7,287 nt of DNA, taken from the NCBI GenBank assembly GCA_026390045.1, contig JAPLGR010000692.1, positions 1 through 7,287 of the forward strand, in the 5' to 3' direction. Below are positions 1 to 6,486 of the stretch, in pieces. The notes under the pieces were generated by a model. The model did not search any database, was not told the origin of the DNA, and saw only the letters and a program-made list of their open reading frames with translations. The position numbers and the translations under genes are program-made. The stretch comes from Chloroflexota bacterium (GTDB lineage: Bacteria > Chloroflexota > Anaerolineae > Anaerolineales > E44-bin32). The number at the start of each line of letters is the position of its first letter. Position 1 is the first letter of the stretch.

Positions 1-63
1 AGCCCCCTCCTCGACCACTGACGCCTAACCCCTTCACGAGGAACGGGCGGGCACGCCGGCGCG

Positions 64-91
64 TTGACAGCGCCAACCCGGCCGGTATAAT
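64..91 (+). promoter_or_regulatory. sigma70-type promoter of the tRNA-Arg gene
   Basis: TTGACA at 64-69 and TATAAT at 86-91 both match the bacterial housekeeping consensus exactly, with a 16-base spacer. The predicted start of transcription, about 98-100, lies just before the tRNA 5' end at 102, so the leader would be only a few bases. The surrounding DNA is very GC-rich, so two exact hexamers at functional spacing are unlikely by chance. The 63 bases before it hold nothing I can recognise. Confidence 0.78.
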
Positions 92-101
92 CCAGATACA
101 G

Positions 102-174
102 GCCCCCGTAGCTCAATGGATAGAGCGCCTGACTTCGAATCAGTAGGTTCCGAGTTCGAGTCTCGGCGGGGGCG
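102..174 (+). tRNA. tRNA-Arg, anticodon TCG
   Basis: The full cloverleaf can be drawn. The acceptor stem is 102-108 (GCCCCCG) paired with 167-173 (CGGGGGC), with G174 as discriminator. The D stem is GCTC/GAGC at 111-114 and 123-126. The anticodon arm is 128-144 with loop CTTCGAA and anticodon TCG at 135-137. The T arm is 150-166 with loop TTCGAGT. The tRNA would read CGA and, by wobble modification, other CGN arginine codons. The 3' CCA is not encoded (CTC follows), so it must be added after transcription. The outer pair of the anticodon stem (C128 opposite T144) is a mismatch, leaving four pairs; this is probably tolerated. Confidence 0.97.
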
Positions 175-208
175 CTCAACACGTGTCTTCGACGTTCTCA
201 GGCAAGGA

Positions 209-231
209 CGCGCGCCCGCCACCGGCGCGCG
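209..231 (+). terminator. GC-rich hairpin after the tRNA, possible terminator
   Basis: CGCGCGCC at 209-216 pairs perfectly with GGCGCGCG at 224-231 across a 7-base loop. It lies 35 bases past the tRNA and 42 before the ZIP start codon, so it could end the tRNA transcript or define its 3' processing. The following bases (CACTATTCTT) contain only scattered Ts and no true U-tract, so intrinsic termination is uncertain. Confidence 0.4.
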
Positions 232-273
232 CACTATTCTTGACACACCGACAGCGGACTTGAGGGTTTGACG

Positions 274-945
274 ATGCTCACCTGGCTCGAAGGCATGCAC
301 CCCGTCGTCCAAGCGCTCCTAGCCACGCTGTTCACCTGGGGCGTCACCGCCCTGGGCGCGGCGACGGTGTTTGTCACACGCGAGGTCAACAAGAAGCTGC
401 TGCAGGGGATGCTCGGCTTCGCGGCGGGCGTCATGGTGGCAGCCAGCTTCTGGTCGTTGCTGGCGCCGGCCATTGAGCTGGCCAAGGCGAGCGGCATGCT
501 CCCCTGGCTACCGGCCGTCGTTGGCTTCCTCGCCGGTGGCGCGTTCCTCTACGCAGTCGACCGGTTGCTTCCCCACTTGCACCTCGGCCTCCCGATGGAA
601 GAATCCGAAGGCCTCAAGACCCGTTGGAAGCGCAGCGCTTTGCTAGTGCTGGCCATCACCATGCACAACTTCCCCGAAGGCCTCGCGGTGGGCGTCGCCT
701 TTGGCGCAGTCGCAGCCGGCCTCCCCTCAGCCACGCTGGCCGGCGCAGTGGCGCTTGCCATCGGCATCGGGCTGCAGAACTTCCCCGAGGGCCTGGCCGT
801 CTCGATGCCGCTACGCGGCGAAGGCCTCTCTCGCATGCGTTCGTTCACCTTCGGCCAGCTCTCCGGCCTCGTGGAGCCGATTGCCGGCGTCCTGGGCGCG
901 GCGGCCGTGCTCGCTATCCGGCCGATCTTGCCATACGCGCTGTAA
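274..945 (+). CDS. ZIP family (GufA-like) divalent metal transporter, lacking the last two helices
   Basis: This is a membrane permease of the ZIP family, which moves zinc or other divalent metals into the cytoplasm. Helices run at about residues 9-33, 42-69, 77-99, 121-145, 153-180 and 191-215. A histidine-containing loop (HLH, 101-103) follows helix 3. The metal-site motifs are HNFPEG in helix 4 (His131, Glu135), QNFPEG in helix 5 (Gln168, Asn169, Glu172) and Glu201 in helix 6. The protein ends at 223 residues, directly after RPILPYAL. Relatives are about 250-270 residues and continue there into helices 7 and 8. Reading on past the TAA, or in the other frames, gives no membrane helices, so this is not one nonsense or frameshift mutation. 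I chose the ATG at 274 because GAGG at 263-266 lies 7 bases upstream; a TTG at 268 would be too close to it. It may be an inactive remnant. The family call is firm; function is doubtful. Confidence 0.85.
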   Translation: MLTWLEGMHPVVQALLATLFTWGVTALGAATVFVTREVNKKLLQGMLGFAAGVMVAASFWSLLAPAIELAKASGMLPWLPAVVGFLAGGAFLYAVDRLLPHLHLGLPMEESEGLKTRWKRSALLVLAITMHNFPEGLAVGVAFGAVAAGLPSATLAGAVALAIGIGLQNFPEGLAVSMPLRGEGLSRMRSFTFGQLSGLVEPIAGVLGAAAVLAIRPILPYAL

Positions 946-989
946 CGCTCGGGCGAGTCGTGCGCGCTGGCCGCGACCCGGAGGCGCCT

Positions 990-2450
990 CTACTCGGGCG
1001 CAGAGGCCGAGCTTGCCGCGCGGTCCCACAACGCTTGTCGATCCCAGCCCAGGAAGAAGAGAGAATCGCCCAGCGTGAAGCGGCGGCGAATCCAATGGGC
1101 TGACAGGAAGGCTTGACGGGCCTGCACTTCGGCAATCGGCGGCACAAGATCCTCGAACTTCTCCGGCAATCCAACAGAGCGAATGATCCTGCGCAGAGTC
1201 CGAACTGGCCATACGCGCCGGGTAAGCTCGCCTCGAATCCCTGGCCAATCCGCCAGACACGCGCTCAAATCCGCCCGTCTTCCTTGCCACGCCTCTAGCT
1301 TGATGGCAAAGTCGCGCCAGCATTCCTCGGCGACACGGCCGGTCGGATCGATCGAGGCGAAGACATCCGCCACCCCCGATCGCATCACCGCCGCCTCAGG
1401 GAAACACGCCTCCCACCGAATGGCCGTCGGGTTGAGCTCCCGAAGAAAGACCTCGTAGCTGGCTGCCACGCGGACGGCCGCCAGCGCCACCTGCGCGCCA
1501 TGCATGGCCAGGGGCCGGGGAGCTGCCTCCGCCGTCATGTCGAGCACATGCGAGATGACGTGCTCAAATCCTGAGAGAGGCGTCGTGGCATGCGAGAGCG
1601 ACATCGAAAGACCGGCCAGGGCGATCAACTTGGCCAAGACTGCCATCGCCTGCAGGTCCCGCGCTCGAACCTGCTCCGCAAGATACAAGAGCGTCTCGCT
1701 GAGCGGCCCCATCAGCGTCTCAGCCAGCGGCGTGTAGGCGTCGTCCAGGCCCAGGCTGTATGCCAGGTACCAGTCAGCGAAGCTCACGCCCGCCGCCAGC
1801 AGGTCGCCAACGCCGGCGGCGGTCATCGCATACGGCGCGTCGCGCAGCGTCTCGAGATCGCAAACCAGGGCGTCCGGATATCGCGAGGACAGCGTGTGCT
1901 TCACGCCGTCGACGAACGTGGGCGCCATATTCGACGTATACGCGCTCACGCTGTTCGCCGTCTGGTAGACCACAAGAGGGATCAAGGCGCCTGTGTCTTG
2001 TTCGAAACGGTGACAGGCATGCTTGGCAATGTCGGTGATCGTGCCTGAGCCGACAGACAGCACCGCGCTGCCCGGGCTCAACCTGGACTGCACGTAATCG
2101 ATCTGACCGAAATCGGTGTGAACCTGCCCGGTGGCGTCCGGCTTCACCACCACCGCCTCGGCCGACCATCCGGCGCGCTGCACGATCGCGAGGGCCAGAG
2201 GCTTGAGGTCGTCGCCTCCTCGCTGCATCGACGTCTCATCCATCACGACCAAGAGAGGGGCACCCGCCTGGACGCCCGCACCGCTCAGGATCTCCGGCAA
2301 GCGCTCCAGCGCGTTCGACTCGAAGATCATCCGGCGCAAGCGCACTTCTTCGCCGCGCGGGAAGGCCGGGATAGCCTGGACGGCCTTCCAGAAAGCTTCC
2401 CCCAGGCCCGGATCGAATCGCAGCTGCGTGTCCACCGCCCTACACCGCAC
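990..2450 (-). CDS. sn-glycerol-1-phosphate dehydrogenase family protein (AraM/EgsA-like)
   Basis: This belongs to the iron-containing alcohol dehydrogenase / dehydroquinate synthase fold, in the AraM/EgsA branch that reduces dihydroxyacetone phosphate to sn-glycerol 1-phosphate with NAD(P)H in the cytoplasm. The N-terminal nucleotide-binding domain (about 40-200) carries the hallmark GSGTITD at 134-140. The helical metal domain keeps the three expected ligands: Asp216 (GVGDLLA), His297 (FEHVISH) and His317 (AMHGAQ). At 486 residues it is roughly 90 longer than B. subtilis AraM, with extra sequence at both ends; the region after about 340 is not assigned to a known domain. The start is a GTG one base after the upstream TGA, suggesting translational coupling. 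The ribosome site is weak (GGGAC), and a GTG at codon 6 is an alternative. It is the last gene of the inferred MFS, aldolase-phosphatase, dehydrogenase operon. Family is secure from the motifs; substrate is inferred. No prenylglyceryl-phosphate synthase (PcrB) lies in the window, so a lipid role is unsupported. Confidence 0.88.
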   Translation of the reverse strand: MRCRAVDTQLRFDPGLGEAFWKAVQAIPAFPRGEEVRLRRMIFESNALERLPEILSGAGVQAGAPLLVVMDETSMQRGGDDLKPLALAIVQRAGWSAEAVVVKPDATGQVHTDFGQIDYVQSRLSPGSAVLSVGSGTITDIAKHACHRFEQDTGALIPLVVYQTANSVSAYTSNMAPTFVDGVKHTLSSRYPDALVCDLETLRDAPYAMTAAGVGDLLAAGVSFADWYLAYSLGLDDAYTPLAETLMGPLSETLLYLAEQVRARDLQAMAVLAKLIALAGLSMSLSHATTPLSGFEHVISHVLDMTAEAAPRPLAMHGAQVALAAVRVAASYEVFLRELNPTAIRWEACFPEAAVMRSGVADVFASIDPTGRVAEECWRDFAIKLEAWQGRRADLSACLADWPGIRGELTRRVWPVRTLRRIIRSVGLPEKFEDLVPPIAEVQARQAFLSAHWIRRRFTLGDSLFFLGWDRQALWDRAASSASAPE

Positions 2451-2451
2451 T

Positions 2452-4134
2452 TCAGTCCCGGCGGAGGTGTGCGGCGACCGCCGCCAAATCGGCGAACACC
2501 AGGTCAGGCTTATGGGGCGAGGTTGCCAGATCCTCGAGATGCGTTTCGCCCGAGAGCACCAAGATGGTCGTGATGCCGCTCGTCTTCCCTAAGGCAATGT
2601 CCGTGTACAGCCGGTCACCGATCATCGCCAGGGAGTCGACGGGCAGTCCGAGCTTGGCTGCGGCAGCTTCGACGAACATGCGATTGGGCTTCCCTACAAC
2701 CAGGTCCGGCTCGCGGCCGGTGGAGGCGCGCACCAGCGCGATCATCGCCCCGACATCGGGCATGTAGCCAGTGGGCGTCGGGCAGTTGAAGTCGGCGTGC
2801 GTCGCAATGTAGGGCAAGCCGGCGCGAACTAGATCGCACATCCGCCACAGCTTTGCATAGGTCAGCGTGGTGTCGAAACCCAGGATGATATGCGTCGGGT
2901 CGGACTCATCCAGCGCGACGCCATGTGCCTTGAACTCCGCGTGCAGCGAGGGTGGCCCGACAAGGAAGACGCGCGCCTCCGGGAACGCGCCGCGCATGTA
3001 GCGGGCGGTCGCCTCTCCGGAGGTAAAGATCTTCTCTCGCCCAACCGGCATGCCAAGACGCGTGATCTTGGCTGCATAGTCATCCTGGGAACGCGAGGAG
3101 TTGTTAGTCAGGAACAGGAAGTCGCGCCCCTGCTGTCGAAGGATGTCGACGAACTCGAGCGCGCCGGGAAGGAGCGCTTCACCGAGGTAGAACGTGCCAT
3201 CCATGTCGAGCAGGAAGCAGCGCACGTGCTCCAGGCCGGGGACGGCGGCGCGATCGTCAGCAGCATTGGTTGCTTGAGTACGCTTCATCCATTCGCCTCG
3301 GTGCTTTCGTTTGTAGGCCGTTTCAAGCTCCTCATGCGCCTGGCCCGGGGCCCATCCGTCGCGGAAGATGCGGCTGATGGCAGCCGTCATCGCCCGCGGC
3401 GCCGCATGCTCGAAGACGTTCCTTCCTACGGAGCAGCCGATCGCACCGGCCTTCCGGGCCTGAGACATTCTCGTCAGGAGCTCCAGGTCGCTGATCCGGC
3501 TGCCGCCGGCGAGGACAACCGGCTTGCCGCAGGCGCGGATGATCTCTTCAAACGACTTGGCGTCACCTGACCAGTTGACCTTGACGATATCCGCCCCGAG
3601 TTCGGCGCACAGCCGCGCATTGCGCTTCAAGTACTCGAGGCCAAGCGCCTCGGACATCGAGTCCAGGCTCTGATAGGCATTCGGGTATTCCGCTTCAGCG
3701 ATCAGCGGCATCCCCTTGAACTCGCACGTCTCGCCGACGCGCGACAGGTAGGAGATCATCTCGGGTTCGTTCTCGCCCGCCAGGGCCACATAGACCACCA
3801 CGGCATCGGCGCCAGCGCGCAGCCCCTCCTCTACCGATCCCACGGGCGTAATCGTTGCCCCGGAGGGTCTGCCAGCTGCAGACGCGGTCAGCATCAGCGC
3901 CAGCGAGGTGTCGCGTCGGAAGAGGTGCGGATGCGCCTTGGCCATCCCCCGCCCGAGCATCAACACGTTGGCGCCTCCGGCGATCGCTTCCTCGACACGC
4001 TTGCCTGTGTCGAACAGCCCGGGCAGGAAGCGTGGCGAGGTCATCCCGTGGTCAATGGCCACGATCAGGCACGTCGATGTTTCAGCCTCGATCAGTCTAT
4101 TCAGGCGAATGCGTTTGCCGGTCACCGAAGACAT
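2452..4134 (-). CDS. fusion protein: DhnA/FbaB-type class I aldolase + HAD-IIA (NagD/AraL-like) phosphatase
   Basis: One 560-residue frame joins two enzymes. Residues 1 to about 275 are a TIM-barrel class I aldolase of the DhnA type (fructose-bisphosphate aldolase, aminodideoxyheptulosonate synthase, LsrF). Visible sites are Asp28-His29 (VAIDHG), Tyr150 (EAEYP), the Schiff-base Lys185 (DIVKVNW) and phosphate-binding loops LAGGS (208-212) and VGR (236-238). A linker at about 283-303 leads to a HAD phosphatase with nucleophile Asp310 and Asp312 (DMDGT), Thr343 (TNNSS), Lys482 (VGKPN) and Asp507/Asp512 (GDRLYTD), with a C2 cap between. Every catalytic residue expected of both families is present. 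I took the ATG at 4134 because GGAGG (4144-4140) lies 5 bases upstream; a longer frame from TTG at 4185 has no such site and would overlap the MFS stop. The TGG codon just before the junction ATG (3288) and a GAGG 7 bases before it suggest a recent join of two genes. Exact substrates are unknown; candidates are ketose 1-phosphates, fructose bisphosphate or glycerol phosphates. Confidence 0.9.
   Translation of the reverse strand: MSSVTGKRIRLNRLIEAETSTCLIVAIDHGMTSPRFLPGLFDTGKRVEEAIAGGANVLMLGRGMAKAHPHLFRRDTSLALMLTASAAGRPSGATITPVGSVEEGLRAGADAVVVYVALAGENEPEMISYLSRVGETCEFKGMPLIAEAEYPNAYQSLDSMSEALGLEYLKRNARLCAELGADIVKVNWSGDAKSFEEIIRACGKPVVLAGGSRISDLELLTRMSQARKAGAIGCSVGRNVFEHAAPRAMTAAISRIFRDGWAPGQAHEELETAYKRKHRGEWMKRTQATNAADDRAAVPGLEHVRCFLLDMDGTFYLGEALLPGALEFVDILRQQGRDFLFLTNNSSRSQDDYAAKITRLGMPVGREKIFTSGEATARYMRGAFPEARVFLVGPPSLHAEFKAHGVALDESDPTHIILGFDTTLTYAKLWRMCDLVRAGLPYIATHADFNCPTPTGYMPDVGAMIALVRASTGREPDLVVGKPNRMFVEAAAAKLGLPVDSLAMIGDRLYTDIALGKTSGITTILVLSGETHLEDLATSPHKPDLVFADLAAVAAHLRRD
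3286..3299 (-). promoter_or_regulatory. internal ribosome binding site and ATG at the aldolase/phosphatase junction
   Basis: On the minus strand GAGG (3299-3296) is followed by 7 bases and an in-frame ATG (3288-3286), codon 283 of the fusion. The spacing is as good as at real starts in this window. It could still start a separate 278-residue HAD phosphatase from the same message, or be a relic of when the phosphatase was its own gene. The sequence cannot show whether it is used. Confidence 0.5.
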
Positions 4135-4137
4135 GAT

Positions 4138-4144
4138 CCCCTCC
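4138..4144 (-). promoter_or_regulatory. Shine-Dalgarno site setting the aldolase start
   Basis: GGAGGGG on the minus strand ends 3 bases before the ATG at 4134 (the core GGAGG ends 5 bases before it). It is among the strongest ribosome sites in the window and rules in this start over the TTG at 4185. It lies in the 47-base gap after the MFS stop codon, where I see no terminator. Confidence 0.8.
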
Positions 4145-4181
4145 AAACCGAAACGTCCTACGGGACAGATGATTCCGATGC

Positions 4182-5477
4182 TCAAGCGCCCAAGATCAGA
4201 ACCAGACCTCCGAGCAGGCGCATGACGCCGGCTCCAAGCATCGCGCCCCGGACGTCGAAGCTGGCTGCCAGGGCTGGCCCGAGCAGCGAGCCGACCAGGA
4301 TCCCGAGGTTGAGCGCCAGATTGTGCAGCACCATGTGCGCCGGGCGATCGTTCTCAGGCACGCGTTCCATCAGGCGGTTGATCAGCGCGCCGTTCAGCAG
4401 CCCCCACACCGCCCCGCCCAGGAACGAAGCGATCCAGAAAAGCGTAGCGTCCTGCGCCATCCAGGTCAAGAACGGATAGACCGAGTAAAGCAGCGAACTG
4501 ACATGCAGCAATCGCCGATGCCCGAAGAACCCCGTGACCCGACGGAGGGCAAACGATGTGACCATCATGGCGAGATAGAACAGCGCGCTGCCGAGGCCGA
4601 TGTCGCCGTCGGTCAGCCTCAGCTCCCGCACCCAGAACACCGGGAAGACCGCCTGCGGCAGGTACTGGAAGGTGTAAAAGGCCAGGTAGGCGAGGAGAAA
4701 CCCGCCGAACGACCCCCGCAGCAGGTCGAGGCGCAGCAGTCGTCCCCCATGCGCCCGTGTCAGGAACCGCAGTCCAGAGTAGCTTCGGGGAGCGTCGAGC
4801 GGACGCATCTCGCCCGGCCGCGCGATGTCGAGCAGCGGCTTCCCCACCCGCGGCGGGAGTTGGTCATCCGATGGCGCAACGAGCTTGCCCAGATGATAGG
4901 AGCTGAGCAGCGCGCCAAGCGCACCGATGGCGAAGACCCACTGGTAGTTGCCCGGGAAGGCTAGGTGATCCAGGAGCCAGCCGCTGACCAAGACCGTTGC
5001 TGTTAGCGCGACCGAAAGGAGAGCATTTCGCCGCCCGACAACGAAGGCGCGCCAGTCCGGCGGCACCAGATCGGCGAACAGCGCATTGAAACTGATGGCG
5101 AGCAGTGTGCCCGGCACTGACATCAGGACCGTGATGATGATCACTGCCCAGACGCCCGCGCCCTCCGGGACCAGCGCAGGCACCGGCACAAGCAGGAGGT
5201 ATCCCAGCCGCGTCCAGAGGGACGACCGGAATGTCACGCGCGCGAGGGAGCGTCCTTCCATCCATCGCCCGAAAGGAATCGAGGCCAGCAGGTTGACCAT
5301 GGCGGGGCCCGCCGTCAGCAGCGCCACCTGGAACGTTGAGGCGCCGAGCCGCGTGGCGAAGACCGAGAGGAAGGCCATGGTGCTGGCGGCCAGCACGCCA
5401 AACCAGGCGGCATCGTGCATCAGATGCCGCGTGTTCGCCCGCAGCGGCGCGTTCTCAGGCGAGACGGATGGAAGCAT
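4182..5477 (-). CDS. MFS transporter, substrate unknown
   Basis: This 431-residue inner-membrane protein has twelve likely helices, at about 25-45, 50-70, 88-105, 108-130, 152-170, 178-196, 255-282, 292-312, 322-341, 344-362, 380-405 and 410-430. A longer hydrophilic loop at about 197-254 separates the two six-helix halves, as in the major facilitator superfamily. FGRWMEGRS (69-77) between helices 2 and 3 resembles the MFS loop 2-3 motif, and GRRNALLS (148-155) precedes helix 5. The chain ends right at helix 12. The ATG at 5477 has no clear ribosome site (CCTGATCCCCC precedes it), yet the sequence after residue 12 (ANTRHLMHDAAW) looks like a normal family N-terminus, so the true start is here or very near. 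It leads into the aldolase-phosphatase gene 47 bases downstream, so it may import or export the compound those enzymes handle; that is inference only. Confidence 0.88.
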   Translation of the reverse strand: MLPSVSPENAPLRANTRHLMHDAAWFGVLAASTMAFLSVFATRLGASTFQVALLTAGPAMVNLLASIPFGRWMEGRSLARVTFRSSLWTRLGYLLLVPVPALVPEGAGVWAVIIITVLMSVPGTLLAISFNALFADLVPPDWRAFVVGRRNALLSVALTATVLVSGWLLDHLAFPGNYQWVFAIGALGALLSSYHLGKLVAPSDDQLPPRVGKPLLDIARPGEMRPLDAPRSYSGLRFLTRAHGGRLLRLDLLRGSFGGFLLAYLAFYTFQYLPQAVFPVFWVRELRLTDGDIGLGSALFYLAMMVTSFALRRVTGFFGHRRLLHVSSLLYSVYPFLTWMAQDATLFWIASFLGGAVWGLLNGALINRLMERVPENDRPAHMVLHNLALNLGILVGSLLGPALAASFDVRGAMLGAGVMRLLGGLVLILGA

Positions 5478-5584
5478 GGGGGATCAGGACCTGAGGGCGC
5501 ATTCTACATCGGCGCGTCAGTCTCGCCCACGCGGCCGTGGACATGGCTTCGCGCGTGATCATCGTCGTGCGGGGCGCCTTTCCG

Positions 5585-6388
5585 TCAGGAGATTCCGGCC
5601 GGAGCCAGCCAGCCTCGCGCTGCGTAGTAGATCAGCGCCATCGTCTCCCGCAGGGCCTGGCGGCTGTCCCCCAGTGCCTGCTCGCCGGGCAGGAACCGAT
5701 TCGCCGCGCGCGGCGTCTCGGAATGTTCCAGACTCGGCGAGCCTGTGGCATGGATGCCTGCAGCAGCGAGCGCACCCAGCGCGCGCCGCATGTGCGTGGG
5801 TGACGTGGCCACGATGACCTGGTCGATTCCAAGCCCCGTCAGGATGTCTGCAAGAAGCAGGGCCTCCTCGCGGGTGCTCGAGGCGACGGCTTCCTCTCGG
5901 ATACTTCCGGGCGGAACCCCGTTCGCCTCCAGCAGACGCCGGATCACACTGCTCTCAGGTTCTCCCTTCCCCGATTCCCCGCCCGGACCGCCGGAAGCCA
6001 CCACTAGCGCATCGTCAGCGAGATGGTAGACCCGAGCCCCCTCCATTGAGCGCAACGCCGTTGTCTCGCTTGGCGAACTCAACGCCATTCCCTGCGCGCG
6101 AAACGTGTCGCTGCCTCCCCCCAGAACCAGGATGGCGACACTACCTTGCCCTGCCTCCAACGTCGTCAATGGCTCCTGCCCGCTGTCCAGCATCCCCTCC
6201 AGCGCGGAGGCGGTCACCGGCAGGGAAAGCACACAGTAGACGAGCGCAAGGCCGCACAGCCATCCGAGTCCCCAGCGCCGCGTCCGCTGGCTCGCGAGCA
6301 GCAGGATCAACCCCAGCGTCAGGCCAAACAGCAGGAAGCCCATCGAACCTGGGACCAGCATTGCTTTGACGACATCCGTCAGATCCAC
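5585..6388 (-). CDS. DUF218 (YdcF/ElyC/SanA-like) membrane-anchored protein
   Basis: This 267-residue protein has two N-terminal helices (about 12-32 and 38-56) followed by a DUF218 domain (about 84-255). Typical blocks are AILVLGGGSD at 85-94, VVASGG at 129-134, a serine/glutamate stretch ASSTREEA at 169-176, VATSPTHMRRA at 193-203 (the family's usual TSxxHMxRA block) and the closing LRETMALIYYAARGW. Family members such as E. coli ElyC and SanA affect envelope and peptidoglycan integrity, probably in polyprenol-linked precursor metabolism; the biochemical activity is not settled. The start is GTG at 6388, supported by GAGGAG (6401-6396) seven bases upstream. It lies 98 bases after the glycosyltransferase and 107 bases before the MFS gene, so it may be its own unit. 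A cell-envelope role would agree with the glycosyltransferase neighbour. Confidence 0.85.
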   Translation of the reverse strand: MDLTDVVKAMLVPGSMGFLLFGLTLGLILLLASQRTRRWGLGWLCGLALVYCVLSLPVTASALEGMLDSGQEPLTTLEAGQGSVAILVLGGGSDTFRAQGMALSSPSETTALRSMEGARVYHLADDALVVASGGPGGESGKGEPESSVIRRLLEANGVPPGSIREEAVASSTREEALLLADILTGLGIDQVIVATSPTHMRRALGALAAAGIHATGSPSLEHSETPRAANRFLPGEQALGDSRQALRETMALIYYAARGWLAPAGIS

Positions 6389-6486
6389 TCAGTCACTCCT
6401 CATCCCTGGTACGAATCGAACGACAGGCAATGACCGCGCGCGGCGTGAGCACGCTGGCGGCACATCCGCCTCAGGCGCTCACTGCG

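Noticed and set aside
235..245. TATTCT (235-240) and TTGACA (240-245) as a promoter for the ZIP gene
   Set aside because: The two hexamers overlap and are in the wrong order; neither has a partner at the right spacing.
34..312. 92-codon minus-strand frame containing RDSNSEPTDSKSGA
   Set aside because: It is the antisense translation of the tRNA-Arg gene, a known source of false proteins.
667..794. Near-identical 17-base direct repeat at 667-683 and 778-794
   Set aside because: It encodes the NFPEG motif that ZIP proteins carry in both helix 4 and helix 5, so it is explained by the protein.
4135..4185. 17-residue N-terminal extension of the aldolase from a TTG start at 4185
   Set aside because: It overlaps the MFS stop codon, has no ribosome site and resembles no aldolase N-terminus, while the ATG at 4134 has a strong GGAGG.
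5501..5506. TAGAAT on the minus strand as a -10 box for the MFS gene
   Set aside because: There is no -35 match 16-18 bases upstream (GTGGGCGA region) and no proper extended -10, so support is too thin.
6408..6428. GTTCGATTC-like stretch on the minus strand resembling a tRNA T-arm
   Set aside because: The flanking bases form only two pairs and there is no acceptor, D or anticodon arm, so it is not a tRNA or a convincing tRNA-derived attachment site.
6443..6470. Small hairpins downstream of the glycosyltransferase frame (GGCGG/CCGCC at 6456-6470, GCGTG/CACGC at 6443-6454)
   Set aside because: Stems are only 5 pairs, one loop is 2 bases, and no T-tract follows on the minus strand, so I do not call a terminator.
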